Source: Stenopsyche tienmushanensis
Lineage: Eukaryota > Arthropoda > Insecta > Trichoptera > Stenopsychidae
DNA length: 64,000 nucleotides
NCBI GenBank assembly: GCA_008973525.1
Contig: WACJ01000131.1
Coordinates: 868,001-932,000, forward strand
Direction of reading: 5' to 3'
Below, piece after piece: positions 1-12,200 of this stretch; position 1 is the stretch's first letter, and the number at the start of each line of letters is the position of its first letter. Position numbers and translations under genes: made by a program. The notes beneath the pieces are model-generated. The model saw only the letters and a list, made by a program, of their open reading frames with translations, did not search any database and had not been told where the DNA came from.

Positions 1-3000
1 CCACCACTCCTTTACAGAAATATATTCTTATTAATAAATAATCAGTTTCTTAGGATTTCTTTTCACTATAAATTTCCTAATTTTACACTGTAAAATACTA
101 GCTTTGTATAAATGAGTGCAAACTTGTGGTCACTGTCTTCTGTACTAGGATGAATGATTGGAATTGGAAACTGGAATTTTAGGTAGGAGAGAATTGTCTA
201 TAAAGATAATTTTGAATTATATTTTAATTACTGTTTCAGTCAATCCTAGATGTTCGCTCGTTTACTGGTTTCCTGATTTTCTCGAAGATAGTAATTAATC
301 AGATTATAAATGCAACTGGGTATGTGGATTTACATAAAAATATTTTTGGAAGAACTGTAATATATCATATGAAATGCAAAAAATAGCATTGAAGAGTCGT
401 GCGTTGAAATAAAATAATGATCATGAAAAGTTCTTGGAAACAATTATTTCAATAAATGATAGTGATTTTATAAACCCTGAAGATATTCTGGAGACTATCA
501 TAGATTATAAATTTAGTCTAATTAATTAACTAATCTTGGATATCAAGAACGAAGATGTTAATGAGATGAATGAATTTCATTCGGTATTTCTGTCATGAAA
601 TGATAGATTGATAAGCTGATAAAATTGTCAACACTATGATAATCAAAAAGAGGAACCGGTAAAACTGTTATTTTGCCGGATATTTTGTATTTTATATTTT
701 GGAATTTTTCAGTTCGGTACACTTTATATACACTTCTTTTGATGCAATTTATGTATTATTTGTTATCCTTTTTTCAATTTGTTCTAAAATATTGCTGTTA
801 TTTTTCTTGGCGGTCGTGGAGGGCTTGTCTTATTGAATCGTGATGGTTGGGAGTATAAAGGGCACAATTGTATGCCATTTATTTGTGTGGATTCAATCGG
901 ATCACCCGCGGCGAAAGTTCGTGAGGTCAAGATGGCCCTGATTGACGTTTCGAAACCTTTTACGGTTAACATTGCGTGATTGATTTGCAATGCAGAATGC
1001 ATGAGGTCGTAAAAGTCAGTAGGTTTAACTAGTTTACTGTTAAATCCGCAGAAATGCATATTATTTTCGATTTAAAACCTTTGAGAAGTGCGTAGAGCCT
1101 CCGAGAAGAAAGAGGAAAATATTTAAACGGCTTATTAATGACACCGCCTAATTGGTCATATAATTTGCAGCTTCTCGACTTCCCGTCTTCGTTCGCTTGG
1201 AAAACATTTCAATTTGTATTGAGTAATTTCTATTATATAAATCTTAACTGTAGGATCGGTCAGAAAAAGTGTGAAAAGCTCAATTTTATTTTATTGCAAC
1301 GGTAATTTACTGATTTCTGGTTAAAAGTTCATTAACAGCACTGACAGCAGCAGCAGGCAGTGATTTTGTTTTACAGGAATTGTAAAACAAAATCAGTGTT
1401 ACACACACAGCATGATCACAAATCCAGGAAAAACTGTAAATAAATATATTTTCTTGGTATAGTGAAAATGTAAGAAAAACTCCAATATGAAGTATTTGAA
1501 GTTGGAAAAGAAATCAATAACAGCAACTTCTATTTTAATCAACTATAATGAAAAAGATCCAATTTATCTTCCAGATTTGATTCCCTTCAATTGCCATATA
1601 TTTAGATCAAACATTTTCAATATTTATTGCAGATTATGTATTGGAGAAATGCACTTAAAAATGATTTATATGAATTGTACGCTTTTGATGTCCATCCTCA
1701 GATTCGGTATTTCAAAGGCACAACAATGGATCTTGAAGATCAGACATTAGCGATCCATTCCGATTAATCAAAATGATTAAGATGATAATGTTATTAGGGA
1801 GTTTTTTGCCTCGCATTTTCGTACATTGTACGTACACTTGTGTGGTATATTTCGTGCTTTTTTATTACCTTTAGCACAACAAATGTTATTAAAAAGAGAT
1901 CGTAATCAATCACCCGCTGTGAAAGAGATAAAATTCTATAGATTTAATGGTATTTCTCCATTGTGAAGAAGAACAAGTAGATTTCACTATTGATGTATGC
2001 GGTCTCGTTATTCAGCGTCAGCAAATCTACTTACTGCTGAATAGGTTTGTATTCAATATATATTTTTTCACCGATGAAAAAAATCACCAAGACGACCTTC
2101 GAAACCCGCGAAGGCTGCATGTTTAGCATGTGATTTTTTTCCAGTTTCACAAACTCGAAATATAACAATGAAATCGGAGGGAACAGGTTTATGAACATTC
2201 CTTTATCAAAATATTTGACTTTGATCCATTTCAAAGTGGTCATCATAAAAAAGTTGATTGAAGATAGTAGAGCTAACGAAGTCAACGACTTGACGGACTG
2301 GTATTATCATTTGTTGGTAATTTGAATGAATGTTAAATAGCATTTTGCAGACGTTTGCTTTCGCAAATCTCAATATCCACGTGGGTGCTTTTAGATTTCC
2401 ATATATATTTTTTCCATGAGCTTTTTGCACTGAAAGCATAATGTGGCGCTGATTTGCTATTATAAAGTGCAATTATCTTTTTAAAGTGACCTCTTTGAAA
2501 TGAAAAAAAAAACACAATTCCGTTCGATTTTTTCCTCGCCGACCTTCGACATTACCTCCTGCCGTGGAAGAGCATCCAAGTCGAGCTGATGATTAGCGGG
2601 ATTTATTATAAACATGTCTGCATAAATTAAAATTGTGCTCGTGTACGTTATTATTTTTCGAAACAACCATCCTCGCTCGATTTGAATAGAAAACAAAAGT
2701 GGCAGGTTGTTCGGGCTGTAGTAATTCGCACTTATCTCGTGTAAGAACCCACATCAAGTCCACCACCATGGTGTGTTATTTTCGACCTGGAGTTTATTGA
2801 CAGATGAGGTCAACGATTGATGATGAATGATCAACTCAACTAAAGATGGGCTGTAATGACGAGTTAATTTGACGAAAAAATATTCGCGAAGATAACGATA
2901 ATCTATCTATTATCATTCGATTTGAATCAAGATGATCAACCAATCCCTTGAATTTTTAGCAAAACTTCATTTCAGAGCATCATCTGTATTATAATGAACA

Positions 3001-3109
3001 TCCGAATGATCATACATACTGTTTATTTTATTCGTTATCATTCAATATCACAACGATGCAATAAATCACCCAGATCAAGTGTTAACAGTGTAAAATGCTA
3101 AAACCCTTC
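1..3109. other. AT-rich flank, no gene recognised
   Basis: Only short open frames occur here (87-91 codons at most, around 784-1059 minus and 1487-1750 plus), with no recognisable domain and no splice-linked neighbours. A perfect 15-bp hairpin sits at 1361-1395. No transposon ends were recognised before 3110. Confidence 0.5.
1361..1395. repeat. Perfect 15-bp hairpin
   Basis: TGATTTTGTTTTACA (1361-1375) is followed by the 5-nt loop GGAAT and the exact reverse complement (1381-1395). A CAG-rich stretch precedes it and a CA-rich stretch follows. The stem does not extend further, so it is too short for a usual pre-miRNA. It could be the centre of a decayed foldback element. Confidence 0.6.
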
Positions 3110-3789
3110 TACAGTTAAACATTTTTTTGTGCGGTAGATGCGTTCCGCGGAATATCGCACAAAAAAAGCTATGACTTACATAGAAAAAGTAAAGATGCAT
3201 TCCATGGATTTTAAAAACCGCATAACTTTGAAACAGCTATATAAAATATATCCAAAATCGCATAAAAAAGTTAATAATAAACAGGAAAATGATAAGACAA
3301 TTAAAAATAACATTTTTGGTAACAGTTAAAGTACGTCTTGCATCATTAGTAAAATTTTAAGGATGTTTGACATCCATCATTTTCTCTTTTAAAAAATATA
3401 ATTCATAATTAGTAAAGATTTCACTATAGTCCCTAACAGTGTTTAAAAAAATGGCGACTGTTTAAAAAAATTCAGTCATGTCAATTTTTGGCCTTATTTT
3501 GTCAGTTTTAATTTTTTTTAAATAGTTAAAAAATAAATCTTGACATAAATCTGGTAGAAATAATAGATGGTTATATAGAAGAGATTCGTACCCAGTTTGA
3601 AGTAAATTAATGAATTAAAACTAATTTATAATATGATGTCAATCGTGTTGAAAAAAGTAGTTTCGAGAAAAACGCGTTAAAAGATCCAAAATATCTAGAT
3701 ACGTTACTCTTTATGAAATTTAAAAAAAAATTGCTTTAAAAAAATCGCATAACTTCGAACAAAATCGCACAAAAAGAGGTTAGAGATTA
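3110..3789 (-). mobile_element. TA-flanked MITE (pogo/Tigger-like), copy 1
   Basis: This is a nearly full copy in reverse orientation. One end matches the family 3' TIR (TACAGTTAAACA then a T run and GTGCGG), followed by the TAGATGCGTTCCGCGGAA block. The other end has CGCATAACTTCG and CGCACAAAAAGAGGTT. The middle shares the GTCGCCATTTT-type segment (inverted) with the 13.2, 26.4 and 35.8 kb copies. No transposase is present. It lies 3' of the GT92 gene. Assignment to the pogo/Tigger branch is by resemblance only. Confidence 0.7.
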
Positions 3790-5104
3790 CTTAACAAAAC
3801 ATCATTATGTGTACTCATTGCTTAATACAAACATAATAAATAAAGAGTTTTGAGAGTCATTTTCGCTATTTGTTATATAATATGGAGATGATGTTTTTGA
3901 TGCATTTTGGAACGAATAAACTCTGCAAATAAAAAATCGCTTAATGTATTTTGAAATTTAAAAATTAATTATTTTTATTGCCATTACAAAATCAAGGCTT
4001 TTAAATTAGGGCACGTGTTAAAAAAAACGAAGATTCCAGTAAAAGACACCAGGATTCTAAGACTTCGAAGGACAGGAAAATACCGGACCGACAAAAATGT
4101 ACTACGGATACCGAAAATCACTTCATTTCATCATTTCGTCAAAAAGAAATTGTCGTCTTATAGTTATTTAATTAGCTTTAAAATTGAATACATCAGATCA
4201 TGGAACGTGTAATGTCTACAGTGAAAAGTCGCTTAAGTTCATATAAATTCATATGGACGTGCAGTGCTGAAGAAACCTTTACTTTGAGCTTAAAAATTGG
4301 ACAATTGCTGATTGGAATAAGAATGAGTGTATGCAGAGCCTACAATTAAATACTAGGATGGAAATATAATGATACGTGATTGCTTTAAAGTCTAAATTAC
4401 TGCGGATTTAATCAACAGAAAATTAAATAAAGAGGGTTACTTAAAATATTTCGTGAAAATGCAGTATCTTTAGGTGTTTGAATATTAAGGCGAAATTTCA
4501 AATTCCAGCAAATAATGATCCCAAAAATATATTTTTTAATTTGCTTGTTTTTCAATATAGCTTTGAATATTCAGAAGAATACTGGAAACTGAAATGCTTA
4601 ATTGAATTGTTAAAAAATTAATACAAAAAATTTGTATTGAAGTGATACATGCCAAATTAATGATGCTTGGGGATGATTATAGTTTTGATGGAATAACTTG
4701 GTAACACTTAGCCTGGCGTGTTTTATCAGTGTGTAAATCAACGATTTAAAATAATGAATGTATAGATTTTCGAGCTCGATTTTCCCATAAAAGGTATGGT
4801 GTTCATTAGCGATATTATTTCTGATAATCCAGAATGACGAAATGTTTAAACAACGCAAGTGTTTCGGATAGCCTTTGGCTCATTGTAAAATAAAGTAATA
4901 ATGTACGCAATCATTCGTAATGATGGGATACGATAGCTATGCTTTAATCAATGATTATGTGCTATTAGATAATATTTTTTATACGACCACAATTTAATGG
5001 ATAATTTTATACGGTTGAGTAAATATTAGGAGGAGAAATCGTTAAATTGGGGTGCAATTTGGTATTGGAAATTTAAATAAAATGCGTGGTTATGTTAAAA
5101 CTAT
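3790..5104. other. 3' flank of the GT92 gene, nothing recognised
   Basis: AT-rich sequence between the MITE copy at 3.1-3.8 kb and the gene end. Only short open frames (65 and 82 codons) without recognisable content are present, and no RNA gene was seen. Confidence 0.5.
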
Positions 5105-5110
5105 TTTATT
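5105..5110 (-). terminator. Candidate polyadenylation signal of the GT92 gene
   Basis: AATAAA on the minus strand begins only 6 nt after the stop codon. It is the only canonical hexamer I found in the first hundred bases downstream. If used, the 3' UTR would be very short. In AT-rich DNA a chance hexamer is common, so a longer 3' UTR ending further downstream is possible. Confidence 0.35.
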
Positions 5111-5116
5111 TTTTGA

Positions 5117-6246
5117 CTAGATTGAATCAAGGACTCTATCGATATTAGTTATTAATTGGTTGGAGTAGCGAAGGATCGTTTCGTCCTTCACGGTCCTGGT
5201 AGTGTACTGATGGCATTCCACCAATGCTGGCCTGCACGTGGCTTTGTAGTGATGAAGCAGGGCCAATTCTGGGGGCACAGCCCTGGCACGTTCAGCTCCG
5301 GCTAGGCCGTTCAATGCGTAATGGTTGAAAACTGTCAACGCTCTCGACGTGGACACGAAACTTTTGCTGTATTGAGGAACGGGACTCACGAGAGCTGAAC
5401 GCAAGACGTGTCTCAGCGTGTGAGGCTTGAGTCTGTTCGAAGCCCTCATGTTCCTCTTCATCAGCATGTATTTCGTCTGCTCGTCCATGAAATATCCGTT
5501 CTCCGTATAGAATAAACTGTCCTCGTCGGAGAACGAATCGAAGAAGAAGGCGTTGCTCACTGCAAGCGATGCAGCGCCCGGTGGCTTGTGCTCGATGGAA
5601 TCCAATCGCTTGAGCAATTGCGTCCAGGTCTCGTTCTTCCTCGGCACGATGACTTCGTCGATATCCAGAGGCACGACATAACGAGACGAACGCAGATTCC
5701 TATAGAGACAATCATTATAAGCCAAGAGGTGATCTCTTCTTCGCTGCCATAGCGAATTCGCCACGGGTCTCGGAGCCGCATGTATCGTCGCCATGCCCGT
5801 CGCGTTGTAATATTTCAGCACATTATGTACGCTGGGTGGCACTCCTCCGACGTAAACGTCGACTTTATCAGCTCCGAGGAGCTTTAAAAGCTCGAACCAC
5901 TCGACGAGCCTCTCGGAGATATCGTGGTTAAACTGCAAGTCCTTCACGCAGACGGTGAAATTTCGTGAGAATTCCTCCGCCGGCGTGGGCTGCACAGATA
6001 AGACGTTAGATACTTCCTCGCAGGGGTCGGTGGTCACGGACGCCAAGAAGTTGTCCTGCTTGGGCTGGGAGAGAGCGCAGGATATGAGCAGGGGAGTTAT
6101 GGCGTCCTTGGATCCCGGATCCCACTCTTTCCACCAGATGGGAGTGAGAGTGGCCTCGACGGCGTGCACTTCGTCGTGCACATCTTCGGCGAATGGCATA
6201 TGGTAAGTCTGACAATACAATGGTCCTATTTCATCGACGGTTGTAC
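5117..6246 (-). CDS. GT92 gene exon 3: catalytic domain and C-terminus
   Basis: This 1130-nt terminal exon encodes residues 144-519 and the TAG stop at 5119-5117. The acceptor is TTGTTGCAG ending at 6247, preceded by a T-rich tract, phase 1. The GT92 domain runs from about NFTVCVKDL (239) to about residue 490. Visible landmarks are DKVDVYVGG (270-278), YNATG (290-294), LDIDEVIVPR (337-346, the DxD-like acidic motif), the aromatic FFFDSF stretch (377-382), LLHHYK (473-478) and the Cys pair CRPALVEC (481 and 488). The exon is GC-richer than its surroundings and no frame break is seen. A reading that starts only within this exon (Leu153 or Met160) would lose the membrane anchor. Confidence 0.93.
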
Positions 6247-9200
6247 CTGCAACAATAACAAAATATGCTTATTAACTATCAATATTTACATTTTCATAAC
6301 ATTTTTTTAATTAAATCAGCGCTTTTCAAATGGAGATTTGGGGATTCCAACAGGCAAAAAAATAACAGATCTCCAACGTTTTGAAAATTTTGAAATAAAG
6401 TCGTAAAATGCTTTATTACTTGAAATATAATGTAAAAAGTAATTTAAAATGCTGTTAAAGCTGCGAATTATTTTTGTAAAAATTTACTAAAATAAGACTA
6501 ATTTATAAACATAACTATCGTGTACATCAGTGATTCTTAAACATTCGATATACCCGGTTTCTATATACGCGGATCACCAGGAGTTGATGAATGGAATTTG
6601 CTTCAGACTACAGAAAAATATGCCAGCACAAAGGTTGAATTAAAATAAGTGGACGAAAATTTGATGAAAGTCTATTTAACACATTTTCTACGGGAACAAG
6701 AATCATCATCATTCGCTACTACTCACAAAATCCGCAAGAAGATCATTTTATTTTGGTAAATATTATACATATTGAATGTAATTTTTTAAAGCTTAAATAT
6801 TTTCTCCACGCACTTTTATATAGGTGTTTTAACAATATGATAATCAAACGCACATCTTTAAACGCATATTCTTATATCGTATACTATTTTCAACGTATGC
6901 AGACATCCCGTTGATCCCAGAGAAGGTCGTGATTAACAGGGACATATTAATTAATCACATGGTATTGTGTTGCAAAAATGAATCAAAGGTTCCTTGCTTG
7001 GCCTGTTTACGTTTTTTGTGGAAAATATTTCGATAAATGTGAAAGAATCCATTACAACCACACTCCACTTATTTGTTTGTAGTCTTCGCGGTTTTCTTCT
7101 AATAACTTCATGTATTGATTGAGAAGAGAAAGCCAATTTTCAATGTTTTAATCATTTAGCATGAGAATAACTTCTTAGACGTCGTTTTTATTTTCATTAA
7201 AAATGGCGAGAAATTCATACAAAATATAAGATAATATCCATCATATAAAAAACGCGTAAATGAATTCTTTGATTTCATATTAAATATATCCAAAAATATA
7301 TCCAAAATCGCATAAAAAATTTAATAATAAACAGGAAAACAATAAGGCAATTAAAAATAACATTTTTGGTAACGTCTTTCATCATTGTTTCGTTATAAAG
7401 TGTTATGAATTCAAAAGTGCAACAGTAAATGAGTAAAATTTATTCATTATGTTCAAATATGATTGAGATCCTACATCGGTCACTGGATTCATTTAAGTCT
7501 CAAGAAAATATGTATTAACAGTTGGGTTAATCTATTAAAGATCTGCAATTAGGGACGAATACCGTAGCATCATAGGAAGGCGCTATGGGACATCCGAAGA
7601 AATTTAAAAGCAATTTGTATTTTTTATCATTTAACAGTTCATTATTATGCATTTAGAATTCCAGTGTATTCGTAGTGCTGTGTGAAAAATTGCTGTTAAT
7701 CTTGTCGGTCATTATTCTGCGTCTTCGCGGTCTTTCAATGTACCTAATTTGATTTATCTAGCAGAAACTCTTTCATTATACGCTCGCTCGGTACTACATT
7801 ATTACATTAGGAATAATAAATACACCCGACGCAAAAGACATTCACTGAAGAATTCTTATATCATCACGGACAATCAAAACTGTGAATGCTTTCGAATTTT
7901 TTGCGCCGTGATATAAATATAATCGATCTTGTGAGTCAAAAAATTCGGAGTGCAATGGGTTGCAAGAACGTCGAAAATGCTAAAGTCTTAATCACGTAAC
8001 AAAATTAACGGGTTAAATTAACACTTTGCAGTCCGGATGCACCGCGCTAAAATTTGCCCAAAGTCCGAGTAATTTGGCAAATAAATTATGAAATTATATT
8101 TCTTTCGTAAAAGTGATATAATTCTTAAACCAACTAATAGATTCATTGTATTCAAATCAAGCATACATAAAATAATTGCTGTTAATAAGGCAGATATTAA
8201 AATCCTCCAAGGAGTCCAGTCTTTTAGCAAAAAGGCCTGTTTGTTTATTTATATTTGCCTATTTATAAGCAGATATATGGCTGATCTTAGCTACATGGTC
8301 CATATGCTAATGGGTCCGCCAGATTAAAAGTTTTCCTGATTTAACGGTTATACAGTTTTAATTCAATTTCAGACAATTTTTGTAATTAATTGGATTTTTT
8401 TTCTTTTAAAATACGAACAAAAGGTGTTAAGCATTTACTATATCGTAACAAGAGTGGGTCCGTGATATTTATTTTAGTAGTGGTGTAGTAGTAAGTGAGC
8501 TCATAATACAGATCACATTGTTATCCGGCGAATTTGTAAGAGTTACAAACATTTATTTTTATGTATAAGATCTACTATAAGCTAATTGTACTATACCTAT
8601 ATTATTTGAGAAAGTACAAACAATAAGTTGGCAAAGTTTTATCGCAATTGAATGAACGGCATGGCAGCGCATAAAATACGAACAAACAAATTTTTATTTT
8701 TGTATGTTATACCATGCCTGTTATACTACTCGCGAAGTCTTTAGCAATAAGTAGACGAAGTTTTATCACAATCCGATGAACGGCATGGCAACGCATTTCG
8801 TACGAACAAAACCCAATTCATTTGAATATAATACTAGCTTCATCCGAACCCGCTGTCCGTTGCCGTTACACCAAGACCTCGGCTACGCTGGGCTGATCAA
8901 ATAGAAAAAGACGCCCAGGACAGACGAAAATGGCGACAAAAGTTGTCGGTGGCCAGGGCTCTCTCATAGGACTATAGGCGCCACCACAAGAAGAAGAAGA
9001 TTTGAATATATCAACGAAGAAAACACTTCCTTATTTTGACATTATTTTTGCCTTTTTCGAATTTTCCTTTTAAATTGTTTTCAAAGAGTTGAACTTATAC
9101 CTTTCTCAATCACGGTCGATCTTTGACCAATTGGAAAATGCGAAAATTCTCCTTTACGAGAAAATCAGCACGTCCCTAAACAATGAAATATGGTGGTATC

Positions 9201-12200
9201 AGGTCTGGAAACTGTGCGAGCCACGGAATAGGGCACGTCCCCAGACAATGAAATCCAGTGGTGTCAGGTGTGGAAATCGTGCGAGCCACGGAATATGACA
9301 CGTCCCCAGACAAAGAAATCTAGCTGTGTCAGATCTGGAAACTATGCGGGCCACAGAATAGGGTACGTTTCCAGACAAAGAAATCCACTGGAGTCAGATC
9401 TAGAGACCATGCGAGCCATGAAATAGGGCTGCCAATTTTTTTATTTCATCATCCCTGACACTTAGGACATATGGTTTATATGTGAAACTCTGCAAAATAA
9501 CCCTAAGCCTCTGTATATAAAATATTGGAATGCTTGATTATTCGAATATTTTACCAATTTCATATTCGTTATTGGAACAATTGAATTTACAATTATTTGG
9601 GATCGCAATAATGGAAAAAGTTGCGCGAATTGCACTTTATATTGCTTCCCCATCCACTGTATTTTATAGATCAGGCTTCCAGCGTCTACTAACTGTTTGC
9701 AGATCTATAATGAATGCTCAAAGGAAAGAGATTTGGCTCCAATAATTGTCGAAACTGAAGCCTATTTTGAAGTTAAAGAAAAGTCGTTCTACAAAAATGG
9801 CATCGAAATGCTAGAGAAGCATTACGAACCATCCTACGAACTTATTGAGTAATGAGTTAGTAGCTTCCTCTTCAAAACCATCAAGTTCATCCAATGAGAT
9901 TAAAAAAAATATTGATCGCAATATTTAAAATGATACCAGGATCGATGGAAACGAGTTGATTGATTCATTTGATTAGGTTGGAATTTAGATCATATTAAAA
10001 TTCTCGGTCTTCGCAAGTAGCCAGAGGACGTGCTTCTAAAGCAGGCATGTTTCAAATATCTCAAATAGCATCCGTGCAGTCAATACGTCGTGGTCGTCTA
10101 TCTGCAAACGATCGAATCTATGCAGTCAAAAACAACAGAAACGTGAAGTAAACATGCCCATATTTGCACATTTTAATTAGCCAACTGAGGAAAATGCAAT
10201 GTCGCTCCCGAGGCGTGATCCACGCTTGTGGTGTTATCCCATTGAAAAAGAAGGAGCTCAATCCGGCCGCCTTATTGACCTCGTCCACCAACCCATTTTG
10301 CCGCCGGATTCCATTTGAAAAGCACACTCGAGAGCTAGGATGACCAGGTCCGTGCGCCGAAGACAGGTCAATTTGTCCACGCGTCCCACGGTGTCGTCTG
10401 ATGGTGGAAGTCACGTATTATATAAAGTCGACACGAATCATCCTCGATATGAATCATCTTCAAAATGTTTATTGCGTCGGCACTTTTGAGATCAGGTTTC
10501 TTCGGTGGAAACTGGAATAAGCCATGTAATGGAAGAAAAGTTGCGAGCGGAGCAGCACAGAGACGCCCACTGCTCTTGTCGACATATCTCTTTGTCGGAC
10601 TTGAATGTGCATAATGCATTTGTCTTATGAAGATATTATATAACTCATGCATGTTAATCATTCATATACAAAATCTTCGAGACCAGCTTAAACTGAAAAG
10701 GCGTTTGGTGACCAAGCTTTCGTTTTCCATTAAAAAAATTAATTCTTTCACTGAACCCATACGATAAAAGCGATTGTTTTTTAACATTTTTTTATGCAAA
10801 AAGTATTAAATGTAGATTGTTTATATTTAATGTGTTGACTAGGTCATCTTTATTGATCATAAAAATATTTTTTAAAGTTTGACAATGTATGATAGTTGGA
10901 GTGGGGGAGCCACGTAAGTCAGTACGCGAGCGATGACATTCTTCACCACGGAAGTCCTCAATCATAAACAGGTGATGTGCAGCAAAAAAAATTAAACATA
11001 TTTCTACTTTGTATAATATTATGTATAGCTTAGACTATAATTAAAAAGAAATATTGAAAAACAAAAAAATAGTGATCAATCAAAGAAAAAATTGAGTTTT
11101 TATCATAATTTTTTGTAGATTTTAGTTCATTATATAAACACTTTTGAATGGTTTTGGATAATTGTAGTCTATACGATGAAGACATTTATTATACACATGT
11201 CTGCTAATTTTCATAAAGAATGCTTATCTAGGGTGTTTAGGAGCACTTCCGTGAGCTTGGAAAATATTATTTCGCTAAAAAACGCGTTTAAAGTTGAACC
11301 AAAGTTTATGCGCGAATAAAATGAAAAGTTTAATAGTTACACCTAATATACTATGCCAAGAGCATAGATGATACCTTCCATTTCTTCAAAAAAGTCTTCT
11401 TCAGCTGACCGTTCCAGTCTTCGGGCCGATCTTTCCTCTTTTGATGCTGCGGAATGTGCAGCATCAAAAGTGTCCTCATAAACGCATTAATTATCATTAA
11501 TATTTTTTAATAATTAATCGTAGGCACGCTTTGTTATTCAACCGATTTATGCGATTAGGTATTTTATTACCAATATGAATTATTGCCCTCAAAACGCTCT
11601 GATGATCTAATTATTTGGAGTGCAATACCTTTAAATGAAGCAAGTGTCTTACGTGATCAAACGCCTTTTCCAGGTCTATAAATCAGATGCATTCAAGTTA
11701 ACGACTTTTCTAACATATTTAAATTAGCGTCTTCGTGTAAAAAATGCTTTTAATCACCTAAAATAATATCTGAACACAAGTACCGGATATTTTAAATATG
11801 TTGATGTAATTTCATATTTCAATACAATGATAGAGCAATATCTGTCATGGATGTAGTGACATTGGACCGCGAACCTGAACATAAAAGGACATAGGTTCTA
11901 AATGGGATTAAAATGACTTGAAAATTCCAGGATGTATTGAACATTATTACTAGAATAATTTACGGTGAAAGCATGTTTTATATGATGGTAATCGAATACG
12001 CCCCGGCGCATGGTCGCCCTACTCTGATATGATTTGTTGCCCACTTCCTTTTAATGCCCCGTGTTTTAGAGAGCTCGTTATAAATTAAAGGCTCGACTAC
12101 CTCGTACCATTTACATGCTCAGCTCCGTCGTCTCCTCGAGGGATTGCTCCTTTCAAGACGATAACCGAACCCGTCGGATGACGGTAGTGAGCTGATCCGC

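Noticed and set aside
784..1059. 91-codon minus-strand open frame
   Set aside because: No recognisable domain, no splice partners; length is compatible with chance.
9169..9428. 65-bp direct repeats considered as a CRISPR array
   Set aside because: Whole units repeat without unique spacers and the DNA is clearly eukaryotic; it is a minisatellite.
10118..10661. Two minus-strand open frames of 97-98 codons
   Set aside because: No family resemblance. They overlap each other in different frames, and one contains the segment repeated at 18.7 kb.
11438..11470. Hairpin considered as a pre-miRNA
   Set aside because: The stem stops at 13 bp and flanks do not pair, too short for Drosha/Dicer processing.
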